Shown: positions 1 through 12,400 of the stretch, piece after piece
Position numbering within the stretch: position 1 is the stretch's first letter
How the letters are laid out: each line of letters begins with the position of its first letter
Assembly: GCF_905220365.1 (NCBI RefSeq)
Contig: NC_061127.1
Location: forward strand, 7,254,001-7,318,000
DNA: 64,000 nt
Reading direction: 5' to 3'
Source of the DNA: Vanessa cardui
Taxonomy: Eukaryota > Arthropoda > Insecta > Lepidoptera > Nymphalidae
Notes under the pieces: model-generated
Database searches by the model: none
Seen by the model: only the letters and a program-made list of their open reading frames with translations
What the model was told of the DNA's origin: nothing
Made by a program: the position numbers and the translations under genes

Positions 1-1085
1 TTAAAAAGGGAACAGGTCACGCTTAAGTCAATTAAAAAAAAACCAGGTCAAATCTTTAAAATAGACTGCATGGACATGAATGAACCACCGGTGTTCTTTA
101 CAAAGAGGTCTTAAACTAATGTAATATTTTAAATTAGTCTATTAAGTTATTTATAAGCTTTTTTCTGTATAAGCCGCGGACAACAGCTAGCAATAGATAT
201 AAAATATAAATACATATATAAATTAAGCTATAATTAGTACTTTTAAAAAAATACTTTACGTTCAAACCTCTATTCGTATTCACTAAGCGTGAAAGAAAAA
301 TTGCTTGTTCCGCAAAAGGATCTCGAAACATGCCTGTCAAATTTCTAGTTATCATAGTTTTGGATGATAATGATATGCATAAATATTATAATGAGAGTTG
401 GGTACATACTTCTCGCGATTATTATTACTTGACAGTCAAATTAGACACAAAATAAAGGTTTTAACAAACACGTGAAAGTTAAAATTACGTATAAATAAAC
501 TAATTGAGTAATTTATTTATTCGTCAATACCTAAAAATATTTCTATGCTTATATATTTCTGAACAAATTGTATAGTGACAGGTTTTTAAAAGTAAAATAA
601 ATTTGGTCAATAAATAAATGTCTTTTGCACTTCCATCCACGAGGTGCTACCGGAAATTGAATCTAGGGTTAGGACAGTTTGCCGCGGAACGTTTCCGTTC
701 AGAGTAAGAGGTTTAGCCGACGGTCGCACTAAAACGTAGTGCTTATATTCTCTTCGGTAGCAACGTAGTTTCATATCTCGTACACTGTATTTAATATAGC
801 AGAAAATGACCCTTTTTTATTTTAAATACAATCTAAACCTATCAAACATATTATTACCTACATATTATAATATATGTACCTACACTCTCGGCGAAATTAA
901 ATACCTACATAAAATAATTAGAAATTTTAAAATATGTTAGGTATGATGTGTAAGTTTACTTAACTTTAATAGACAAGTTTTGAAATAGATACATTACAGA
1001 CATTTATATCTATTGCTATTACAATCCGTTTCTTTTTAGTGTTTAGACTAAATATAGCAGCTTGCTGGACCGTTGTAGCCCAGTG
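1..1085. other. Non-coding AT-rich sequence
   Basis: No exon with splice sites or coding bias is visible. A more GC-rich patch at about 636-760 (gaggtgctaccgg to tagcaacgtag) is unexplained and may be an eroded repeat. Confidence 0.5.
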
Positions 1086-1096
1086 GGTGTCGTGAT

Positions 1097-1330
1097 TTTT
1101 TTTTTATACATATGAGACAACATTACATACATTACTCTGATCCCAATGTAAGTAGCTGAAGCACTTGTGTTATGGAAATCAGAAGTAACGACTGTACCAC
1201 AAACACCCAGACCCAAGACAACATAGAAAACAAATGGTAATCTACATCGACTCGGCCGGGAATCGAACCCGGGACCTCAGAGTGGCGTACCCATGAAAAC
1301 CGGTGTACACACCACTCGACCATGGAGGTC
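1097..1330 (-). mobile_element. tRNA-derived SINE, family S2, minus orientation
   Basis: Reading the minus strand from about 1330 down, there is a tRNA-like head with a box A-like motif (tggtcgagtggt) and a perfect box B (ggttcgattccc), then a body of about 160 bp. The same sequence recurs at 48388-48602 on the plus strand. The open frame here is only SINE body. Confidence 0.8.
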
Positions 1331-1985
1331 GGGGCACGCACAAATAAATTCATGTTCCTAATTTGTGTCTATGATGATTAGTGTGATCACTTAGTCGATG
1401 GCCTTGCGTACTTTCAACTACCCGTACTGGTGCAGCGTGATAGAGTAAGCTCCATATCTCCTCAAAAGTGAAAGACATTTTCCAGACGTAAGACATTAAC
1501 AATTTTTTTAACTTTTACTAGGTACATAGGTTGAATACCTTTTTCTCGTGATTATTTTTAGTATATATTTTCAGGTTTATATATGTATGTTGTTTGGTAT
1601 TAAACTAAACTAACTCATCTACATCCAGATATCCACCAGCCTTCTTTATAAAATTATAAATGTCTTCTATCTATTTATCTCTATATAAAGTTGACATAAC
1701 AGTTTACATCAAAAATTAGAGTATCAATACAATCAATATAAGCATTATAATAATAACAAAAGAAGTGAAGACACTGTAACCATCGTGTAAATATAATAGT
1801 TGGTACAGCATATATTCATATTGTTATTATAAAATAAATGTAATGTTTTTTCTGTGACGAAAACGTAATTAACATATTCTAAGTGATTTTGTATTAATAT
1901 TCATATTAAATCATGACAAATATCTCAAGTGTTCATAAATGTTATTAAGTCTTTGAGTCTACCATAAGAATGGTTGACGGTTGAT

Positions 1986-2289
1986 CCAATGATATTCTAA
2001 TAAACAGATATGTTATATCCATACTAAACAACAGAAAAATGTGTGCCGCGCCGTTTATGTTAGTTTATTTTTACATTTCGTTAAAAGTAAAAAGGATAGC
2101 TTGATAAAAACAATAAGTAAAAGGGATAACTAGATGTTTTAATTACGCAAAACGTATTACTACGTAATTATGATGTATAATAACGTATTACTACGTAAAA
2201 CGACTAAAGGCAAACGTCCTAATTAGGACGTTTTCTAGTCTTCACTTTTTGCGCGTTAATAACATATCTGTTTACTACAACATCATTGG
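1986..2289. mobile_element. Inverted-repeat element (MITE), 304 bp
   Basis: The ends are 31-bp inverted repeats with four mismatches (1986-2016 and 2259-2289), sharing a perfect 16-bp core TAAACAGATATGTTAT. The interior has a perfect 22-bp palindrome at 2212-2233 and repeated TACGTA units. There is no coding capacity. It lies about 440 bp upstream of the TM2D1 start. The superfamily is unclear. Confidence 0.7.
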
Positions 2290-2728
2290 TTGTATCGCTG
2301 GGACTCAATTTTGGTTCCAATTTACATTAATATCAAAAATAAGCATGGCGCACAATTTATAGATTAAGAGCAATATATTTAAACACGCACACTATATTTT
2401 TACACGAAGTAATGTAAAATCAATTTTATTATCAATTACTATCCCTTAGTTTTTTTGTGTTTGGTTTGCTAAAACAGGAGGTTGGTCGTTTTCACAAGAT
2501 TTTATTGTCTATGGTTTAACACTTTGTCAACTGTCATTTGTGATATAAGTCATTTTGTAACTCGTTCGTTGCACTGACTGTCATTGTCATTTGTCAATAA
2601 GTCCATGCGAAAATGTCTAAAAATTCGATGCGATTTTAAAATTTTTTTAGTGCTATATTGTAAAATGTCTATCGTTCGTATTCCCTAATAACGATTTAAA
2701 ATGAACTTACAAATGTGAAGTTCATTCC

Positions 2729-3756
2729 ATGCTCGTATTAACTACTATGATGTTGATCTTATTTGTTGTAAGTTTATTGTCATTGTTTTGTTGTGAAACA
2801 TACGCATCTGATGAAGTTAAGGGCGACAAAAATGTAATAGTAGACTGCAGTACTTTACGTTTGGGACAGTATATATGTCCTGACCCTAGTCTAAATCAAA
2901 TTGATCCGGATACTCAACAGTATCGCGGCTGCACCAAAGGAAAGGATATTGCTTCTGAAGGAGAAGCAGAAGGTAAAAATAATTACAAAACTTCGTAAAT
3001 GTTTATCTGTTTCATGACTCGTAATTGTTGATGAAGTTTCATAATTTATTGTAAATAAAATATAAAATTGTTACAGTTCAATGCATAGCAGCAGATGGAA
3101 TTATCTGCAATGAAACCAACAATTCTACCTTCCGAAGGAAATTACCCTGTAAATGGACGTAAGTTACATGCTTCTTCCTAATTTAATATTTTAATGCATT
3201 TTTTTATTCAATATTAGATGTATTAAATATAAATTTGGTCAGTGATCGTTTTTTGTGACCTAAAATATTACTTGAAACTTAATTTCTCCTTACTCTAATT
3301 TCCAGGAATGGTTATTCTCTAGAAATAGCTTTATTGCTATCAGTATTTCTAGGAATGTTCGGATTGGACAGATTCTACCTTGGATATCCTGGTATTGGCT
3401 TAGCAAAGTTGTGTACGCTTGGATTTATGTTTCTCGGGCAGTTGCTGGATATCATACTTATTGCAGCACAGGTATAAAAAATTTGGTTTATAATTAATAC
3501 ATAATTATTCATATCACTACTCATAATAACAAAAGTTTATATTATTGAACTTTTTTAAGAAAAGAGACAAAAAAACAAGTATATTATTTTATTGTTTTAC
3601 AAATAATATAATTTACCTCATTAAATTTTACAGGTTGTAGGACCATCAGATGGGTCAGCATATGTCATTCCTTATTATGGAGCTGGAGTAACTGTTGTAA
3701 GGAGTGACAATGAGACTTATCTCCTGCCTCAAGCCGACTGGCACAACATTACATGA
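2729..3756 (+). CDS. TM2D1: TM2 domain-containing protein 1 (biscotti orthologue), 4 exons
   Basis: Joining 2729-2972, 3077-3158, 3306-3471 and 3634-3756 gives an uninterrupted 204-residue protein; all introns are GT-AG and short (104, 147 and 162 bp). Residues 1 to about 26 are a hydrophobic signal peptide. A cysteine-bearing luminal region follows, with the GQYICPDP motif near residue 47. The TM2 domain lies at about residues 110-165: two hydrophobic helices flank the diagnostic DRF motif (residues 130-132, within LDRFYLGYPGIGL). The tail after the second helix, VGPSDGSAYVIPYYG and a late NET motif, is the TM2D1 signature and separates it from TM2D2 and TM2D3. The length fits the roughly 207-residue human protein. 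In Drosophila the three TM2D genes act in Notch signalling and phagocytosis (known of the family). AATAAA at about 3980 could end the transcript. The start is the first ATG of exon 1 followed by a signal peptide. The identification is secure; experimental function in this species is inferred. Confidence 0.95.
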
Positions 3757-4055
3757 CAATGGGGTACCATATCCTTTGAAATTGATGAGGATTATGAATG
3801 GACTTAACACAACTTTTGGATTTCATGGACGGAGTGAAATGTTTCATGAAATTATACAAACTGAAATTAGTGCTTTAAAAAATAAGTTCTCCAACAATGT
3901 ATATATAAGGTTTATTTTTGTATATATGTAAATAACATAACGAGTACATTATGTCAGTTAATATAACCTGTATAAATGTAAATAAAACTATATTAACAGT
4001 GTAATCATTTTATATTATTGGTAATACAGATTGTCTAAACTACAAAAGTTGCCAT

Positions 4056-5788
4056 TTAATTAGGTGAACTGGTATTTTTATTAGTTTCATTTTCTTGTTG
4101 AGCGTCAAATAATGAAACATCTGATGGAGGAGCTATAAGAGTAAATATCACAGGTATATTTGCTAGATGGGGATTGTTATATTTTTCAAGTAACCTGATC
4201 CACGACAGCAAGGAATCTCTAGATGATGTCCCTGTAACAATATTGTTTAATTTTTTTATTCATTATTTTGATGGGAACACAATTTTATGCACTAAACTTA
4301 TGTAATAGCCATACCCTTAAACAATTAAATGTAACTGCATAACATTTTAAAAACAATTCAAGTGTAATAAATAATAATATAATAAATTATTGTTAAATCA
4401 AATAAATATTTATTTTCAAGTGGTTGAAAGTAAAAAGTTGAAACATAAATTTTATTTATTGTGTTACTTTTAAATGATTAAAGAATATTGTAAGTATTTA
4501 TAGTTTCTTTTAAATTTTTATTTGACAAACCTGTGGCACAAACGGCAACTATCGTCCCATCGTCTTGTTCATGTATTGTATTTTTAACTTGAGGTAAAGT
4601 TACTTTTCCAATAACTCCCGGTATTCTTGGTGGTGTCTCAATATTTGATACATCTAAAATAGGTACATTCAGTTATTAAATAATATATTTTAAGCATTTC
4701 TTATTGAAGAAAACTTTATATTTATGTTATCTATGGCTACATGGAGTTAAAGAAATTAATGCAATATTTAAATTAAACATACCATCCAAATCAGTATCAT
4801 CTCGATACTCAGGCCTTGTCTTTCCAAGAAGTAGAAAGTATGTTACAACTTGATCTTGTAAATAAATATTAAATGGTCCTTTTATAACAAGGGGCTCATC
4901 GGGTGGTTGTTCCGCTAACAGTACTTGTTGCACTCTACTTTGACCATTCACAATCCATGTCTTATCTAAAGAAGCTTCAATTTCTTCTGTCTGACAAAAA
5001 TTTAGGAATATAACACAGTACAAGATTGTAACATAAAAACATGTTAAATTATAATGCATGTAAAAATGTTATCACCTTCCAAATGTCAATTTTTGTATCA
5101 GGGTCAACTGATGTTATCCTTTTTAATGCCAGTATTGCCAATTCCATGGTATCAACGGGTAACTTCTCCGGCAAGTACCATGGACTGAGATTTTTAAATT
5201 TAGGCATCCAGTACATCATTCTCCAGTATTTTCTGAGTGGTATCCCTCGCCTTCCAAAAATGTTTAACAGCATTTGCTCCATTTCAGAATCCGGCATTAC
5301 CTCTAATAAATAAATAATATTATGGTTAAAGAATACAATTGAAATTATTGATATTTAAATGTTCTAAAATAAATAATAAGTATCAAAAATTATTATTTAC
5401 TATTATCTTCCATTTGCTCTAATAAATCCACAGCACACTGTTGCTGTTTGGGATAATGCATAAATTCCGCTTGGAAAACATTAGTGGGTACCATTTTTCC
5501 TTTCGGTAAAACATCAACTAGAGCTTTATAAACTTCCAAGTCCTTCTGTACCCCAAATTCTTTCATTCGACTTAGAGCTGCATAAATAAATTCGACGTGA
5601 CCCCGTCTTCTAGTATCTCGTTCTTCAAACATTTTTATCACTTCTAGATATGTTTCTTTAGTTTTTTGGGGTTTTGCTAAAAAGGGATCGTAAGTAGTCA
5701 ATTCTTTGTCTGAACTTTTCCATCTTTGACAAATAATATTTGCTGTTCGAGATCTAATAATATTCCTTAGGATATTATTCACGTTCAT
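4056..5788 (-). CDS. ECSIT: ECSIT, mitochondrial complex I assembly / Toll-pathway intermediate, 5 exons
   Basis: Minus-strand exons 5788-5401, 5302-5076, 4990-4783, 4653-4531 and 4231-4056 join in frame through GT-AG introns of 98, 85, 129 and 299 bp, giving 373 residues. The first 25 or so residues are basic and free of acidic residues (several Arg, Asn, Ile), as in a mitochondrial targeting peptide. The ECSIT core is clear: LPKGKMVPTNVFQAEF and HYPKQQQCAVDLLEQMED in exon 1, then FGRRGIPLRKYWRMMYWMPK in exon 2, and HEQDDGTIVAVCATG across exons 4-5, with an acidic and polar C-terminus. The family assists complex I assembly together with NDUFAF1 and ACAD9, and has been linked to TRAF6 and Toll/BMP signalling (known, mainly from mammals). 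It converges on TM2D1, with the two stop codons 299 bp apart, and its start faces the next gene. A minus-strand AATAAA (plus strand tttatt, 3911-3916) suggests that the two 3' UTRs overlap. Confidence 0.96.
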
Positions 5789-6420
5789 ATTAGGTTATAA
5801 AAATATAGTATTTAATTGAAGCTTATAAAATATGACAAGTTGAGAGATTTAGTTTCGCACCCTAATAACGTAAAAAATTACATTTTTCTTAAGCTATTTA
5901 TTTTAAATAAGCATTTTTTATTTTCGAAATTATGACATACAAATCAGATGGTGTATTGTACTCGTTCTGTCAAATGTCAACAGTAATAAAGCATAGAATA
6001 TACCGATCAAATAATATAATATATTCATGTTATATGACTTGAATAATCATTTATTTCAATTAAAAATTAAAAAAAAAATGAAAGTATTGATTCATAGATT
6101 TTATTTTAATTAAACATTAAAATGAACGCATCTTATCACAACTCATTCACACAAAAATTTGTACTTTACTCTATGACTCTATGTACTTTTGGCGGACTTT
6201 CCTCGGTAACTTATTCACAGTGTTTTACAAGTAGTTTGGCCATAGTACTGGAAGTGGGAGGTTGTCTTTCGTAATTACGAAGTTACGTATTTAACTACGT
6301 AAAGTGTAATACTCTGTTTCGTTGATACATGAGTGCTACTTTTTGAAATATGCTTAAAAGGCGTTAAAAGTGTATAGTTGTGACTTGTTATTTTTTGCGT
6401 TTATAAATTCTGTGGTGATT
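5789..6420. promoter_or_regulatory. Shared upstream region between divergent ECSIT and the cysteine-rich gene
   Basis: The two start codons lie 632 bp apart and point away from each other, so this interval must hold both 5' UTRs and at least one promoter. It carries two short upstream ATGs before the plus-strand gene: one at 6329 (5 codons) and one at 6350 (5 codons). A TACGTA-rich stretch lies at about 6284-6301. I see no clear TATA box and cannot place the transcription starts. Confidence 0.5.
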
Positions 6421-9400
6421 ATGCAGGAAGCTATCTTTTTTATTTTCACTCTCGCCTTAGTATTAAGAACAGGGGGTAAGTTATGAATATTTGAGTTATT
6501 TATTTTAACAGGCATTAATTTAATTCAGACCAAAAAATGATACGCAGAACTTTCTCAAAGTTTGTTAAGTTAAGTTTTGTATAATTATAACAGTAAAACT
6601 TTTAGGCAGTGAAAATTAACATTCAACATAAGACCGGAGATCATTAATGTTTTTGCTATTCACCTAAATGTTTGTTCATTGACACAGTGAATAAATTATG
6701 TCTTTAGTTATCATAATTTAGTAAATAGAATTTTTAGTTGTATTAATTTATATAAGTTAATTCAATTAATTGTAAACGACAGTGGGAAACAAACAAAGCT
6801 AAAATTTCAATTATTTAAAAGTTATAAATACGTAACAATGTTAGTTTAGACAAAAAAAAATTAAAAGTTTTATAAAATAATACAAGTATTATGTATATGA
6901 GTATATTAGTCCTGAGTAAGCGCCAGCATTTAAGAAGAAAAACTTTACAAAATTGATCAGATCGTCTGAATCGGTTTTTTTTTACAATTACAATTGATTT
7001 TTACAATTTACAATAATACAATTTTGGACTTTATACTCATTGAACTTTTTTTAGTAGTAAAGTGTAATTGATAAAATACATCTATACGAATTAATGAATT
7101 ACCAATTTATATAAAAATTATATCAAGACGCAGCGCGTTACGCTGTATATTAAAAAATATGTATTAGATTAGTAGCAGCGCTTTGCTGATACTTTAACCG
7201 CTTTAAAATTAAACTATTGACGTGACACATGAATTTCATTTTTCTTTACGTCACAAAGGTACATCTTATTAATGATTGAAAGTCACGAAAAATAAAGGTA
7301 GACGTATATTTTGTAAACAAATTGCGTAATGTGATGACGTTTGTCACAGAAACGGCGTGTTCATTGCAAATGCAACGGGCTATTTTTTTTATACTGTTTA
7401 TAACACATGCGTCTTTGGGCGCCTATCCAACCGCCCACGTCTGCTATTTTGTTGATGTATCTATACTTGTGATGTTTTTCTAAATTAGCATTATATTAAA
7501 TTACGAGTCTCTCCTCGATTTCTTCCGTATATCTGGCGCCCCTGTCAAAAGGTCACATGCTACCACAATTTTAATACTTACCATAATACCAAATACTTAC
7601 CATAATTTTAAATATTCCGATCGGTTTTGTTGTTTTGTCTAGAGGTTAGAAGCATGCAGACAGAGTTACTTCGCATTTATAATATTAATTTTAAGTTTTC
7701 TTAATGCATATAAAAGTTTTTACTCATATATAGTACTCAGAGACGTAATACAATTAGCGAACTTTTAATGCATTAAGTAAATGTTTACAACGAGGTAACA
7801 AGTTACAATAAAATAAAATAGGATAGTATGAACCCACTAATTATACCTACAATGAAAAAAAAAATCACGGTATGTTATAATACTCTTAAAAAGTTTTAGA
7901 TTTTTAAGATAGATTCAACAACAGATACAAAACTTATTCAAATGAATGAATCTTTAATCTTTTTTAGTCGCTTTTAATAATTGAAAAAAATAATACCGAT
8001 ATTTTCGTCAATTTATTATAACTACCTATTACGATAAAATATGGTGATTTCAAATCCGGGAAGTGTTCACGTGTCAACATCATGTGTTGGATGTCATTCT
8101 GTCACATGTGAATGAGAGAATGACGTGATGAATGGTTGAATAAGCTTCTCATTAGAATCTGCTCAAAAGCAGAACTATGCCCAGTTGTGGGATGTTAAAC
8201 GACTACCAATCAATTATTACTATTACTTTAGCACATTTTATTTTTTGAGCTTATAACTTTTATTACAATCAATTAATATGTAACAAAACTTCTGTAATAT
8301 GTTATGAATATATTCGTATTTAACATATAATAATAATTATGTGGACGAACAGAAAAGTTTCTTCGCAAATTTATAGTTTTTAAAACACACACCCGATATT
8401 ATGTTTTGAAATGTACAACTGTTGCTAACTAACAATGAGCTAAAAATTAAAGATCGTAGCTTCAGTAAATTCAATCATAGGTCGAAAAAGTCAAAGCAGG
8501 CGTATCTTGATCATTAATTAGACACATATCGAAGTAATTATTAATTTAAACGAGAGTTCTTCAAATAGACAAATGCCACCTTAGTCTACCCGTGACCACG
8601 AACGCTGTAAAGTGCTCGAAACGTCGGGATGTCAAAAATAATTAATATACGCGATTCAAATCCGTTATAACTAGTTTTATTTAAATGTGTAATAATCGCG
8701 AAAATTTAAGACAACATTATGTAAACGATTGTTGTTTTTATTGTTGCATATTAAAAATTAATTTCAATAAATAAAATAAGATAGGCCTTATCTTGCTTTG
8801 ATGTTAAATAGTCTCAAGTCTTAATGAGGTGGGATGCAGCTTTCAACTCATAAAAGTTTTCTGAGCATACGGTTATCATCGAGGCCCCATTCAAAGTTGT
8901 AGGTCACTGGTGATTTATGTGAAATGTGACATGAATAATGAGTGATGTATTGTTATATGCGTAGTTTTCGGAAACACACTACCATATAAAGTATATTTTG
9001 TGGATCCTATGGGAATAATATTAATTATTGTTACTACTATATTAATTAGGGAAGAGATGGCTTAGTGGATAGAACGCGTGGATGTAAACCGAAGATCATA
9101 TATTGATGAAGATTTTATAATTATGATGATGATGATTAATATTGTAAGAAATGTTTCGGCTGTCATTCATGAGTATTTAGTAGATATAATGATATCTGTA
9201 TTTGATATAGGAATATAATATGAAATTAGTATGATGTAAAGATTATTCATAGAAAAAGTTTCAATCAGTAAATACACATTACAATATTCCGTTACCATGA
9301 ATGTTCTGTCCGGCGTTGTGGGACGATATATGTTTTTATTAAAATAGTTAATACACCGATTTATAAACCACTGTATTCATTGAAACTTTCAGTAAAACAT

Positions 9401-12400
9401 TGAGAATTTACTGTACCTACGTTGACCGCAGTTTGAACATCGCGCAAAATTATTATTTTACCTGAATTTTCAACTAAAAACCGGCTCGAATATGTTTACC
9501 ATTGAACTTCGGTAATACGTAGCAATCTATTATCGTAAACATCATTTTATTCGAGTATATTAAACCGCCACCGTTACTCGTGTAGGTGTAAATCGTTTTA
9601 ATTTATGATTCCGATAAATCGACGCGGCAATTTGTTATTATTTTATCATTGGCTTAATAAAGTACGAATCATTACACACCCACATTAGCGTGGGAGATAA
9701 TAAGGTTGGAACTTAGGAAACTTGGGGCAGAGTCAGCGGCCTGTATAAAAAGTTATCTATCCGACTGCGATGACAAATGACCCCGTGTGCGCGGTGAGAC
9801 ATCAGTGGAATGGTCGATTTGCTCTGCGATCACTCGATGATGTGTGTCTCCGGGGATTGAAACGAGCTTTTATGGAAAAGACATGTGCCTGCGAAATTGT
9901 TCGCCTCGACGATGCCTTTGGACTTGGTTACCTACACATTTTATTTTCTTTTTTTTTTGTTTTTCAGTGACTATTATTAATTAACAAAGGCATAGACGCA
10001 ATGATAATTAGGCTGAATATTTACTCGCCACCACTTGGCTTCAGTTTGTAAGACTAATTTTAAAGCATACACGATATTTTTTCAATACATATAATATTGA
10101 TCGCTGGCTTCGCCTGCGTGATATATTGAGGGCAGGTGTATGGTTTTCTATGCGCTATCTCTTCTCCAAATACATCCAATTCCATCCTGTTTTTGCATGA
10201 TTGAGTTACGAACATCCAAACATGTGAATGTAGAGTACGATTTCTAGTTTTTGGCTGTAATTGAATTCGACAGATTGATGATTATGGAGACTACATTACT
10301 ACTATTATGATTAGAATACATTTATGCAGCAATTCGCATTATGGGAAGGCTATACCATGTAATAGAAAGAGATCAGGTGCAGGACAAATCGCTTACGTGC
10401 TTGCTGAGGCAAGTACGTAACACTGTCAACTACCGACTGACACATAAACGAATCATTTGTATTGGGAATTCGAACTCAGAACATATTCATGGCGAGGTCA
10501 TCTGAATTCTAGTAATCAACTGCCCAAAATTTGTTTAAGTCAACAAGTATGTGCAAACACAAGTGTAATTTTTATAACGTTCTCATTATCTGATGGGGCG
10601 GCAATGTGACACAATCAAAAATAGATTAGGTGTGGCTTTGCGTGCTTCCGAAGCAGGGAAGTGTGACTAGGCTGGGCTTTTATAAAGACTTCCGGGATAT
10701 GAATTCCATGACCTTGGTCTTATACTATATTTATTCTTAGACGTCGCCTTTTGCAAATCGGTTTGTTATGAAGTCTTTTAAGGACCTTTCCACAACGCCT
10801 CATTTACATCTTTACTCTTTTGAAGAGTAGAAAAGTCTTGTCCAAGCAAAACTTCATTAGCCTTGAAAGCGTAACAGACATGACAGTTAGACTAAGTTAC
10901 TTTACATTTATGATATTCGTGTAGAAGATATATATAGTTATTAGATATATATACCCTCATCTATGTCCTATTAATGTTATACATATAATATATACATACA
11001 TTTGTTTAATATTTCGTTACATAAAATGTGGTAAATATTGTTTATTCAATCCAATGTCACCATTGTTCCGCCTTTGATAAGCTTTATCTTATAATATACC
11101 GATACATCTTAATCTTTCAACGAACAATAACATATATTTGACTTATATCTTCACGGAGATTTAAATAAGTACAGGGATAACAAATTAGGATATTGGCGTG
11201 AATGTGTGCTGAATTTAAAGGTCGAACCGCATTCCGATTCTCTCGACAAAAAATCAACCCTTTGTTACCATTGGCTCCCAATAAGAATAGGTGTAATAAG
11301 TTTAAGCCACGTTGATTTATTTGTTTCGTACTACGAAGTCAATCATCAATTCCTTATTCGTAAGGAATTATTCGTAAATTTTAAAAAGGAAAGTCCCCTT
11401 GGCTTTGACCCACCAGTGCGTATATACAGGATATTTACAGGTTGTTATGGTTAATGGTAGAGATAAATCTGATATTACAGAATATTATTTGTGCGGAATA
11501 TCAAAAATTATGTATATATTGATCATATTTATCTGTTGTGCTACGTTTGTAAATAATTCAATTTCAATTTATTTGCGGATGCTTACGTTATATAATAAAT
11601 ATATGTTACAAATTTCAGCTTTCTATACTCATCAGTTGATAGTCAGGTTCTGTATCGATTTTATAAGTGTAGTAATAACTAGTTCTCGCCCACGATTTTG
11701 CACGCGTTGTAGTGATGGTTGTCAGATGTTAGGCTAAGTACAATCTTGCTTCATACAAAAAATCATTTAATTCGTTTTAGTAGTTTGGCCGTAAATCAAT
11801 AGACATATACACAGGTAGAGTTACTTTTGCATTTATAATATTAATATACATTCATTGAATACCATACTGCAACCAAAAGTGTGTCAAACCGAAATAAAAA
11901 GCCATAAGAGTGACGGATAGATAAGATAAAAGATATCAAGCGATATTAAGTCTGTCTCGCGAAAAGTATTTGAGTCACAATAAACACAAACATGCGATTA
12001 TAAGGATAAAAATATATACAGATATCGCGTGGCCAAGGTTGCAAGACGTAAAAATATTAAATTCATTTCTTAAAGGTAATAATGTCTATGGTTTATTTTC
12101 ATTTCTATTAGGAAAACAAAGAGAACACCATAACATATATTTAACGAATATATGTTATGGTATTCATAAAACATATAGTTAATTAAAGGTGATTTCATTA
12201 TTGTTTAATATATTTCTATAACTAACAATTAAATTATTAATTAATAGTCACTCGCGTGTTAAAAGGGAGTGGATTATGTCGGAGGTTTTAGCTATACTAG
12301 TATGTGCATTGTTAGAATTAAGATTGCTTCATATCGAATTTCATTGAAATCGATTTTCATCAAGAAAAACAGAGAGACAAAGTTACTTTCTCATTTTTAA

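Noticed and set aside
1132..1353. 73-aa minus-strand ORF
   Set aside because: It is the body of SINE S2; the same peptide appears at 48388 on the plus strand.
3704..3931. 75-aa plus-strand ORF
   Set aside because: It is out of frame with TM2D1 exon 4, whose real frame ends at 3756; this is a shadow.
5041..5313. 90-aa plus-strand ORF
   Set aside because: It is antisense to ECSIT exon 2 and has no independent support.
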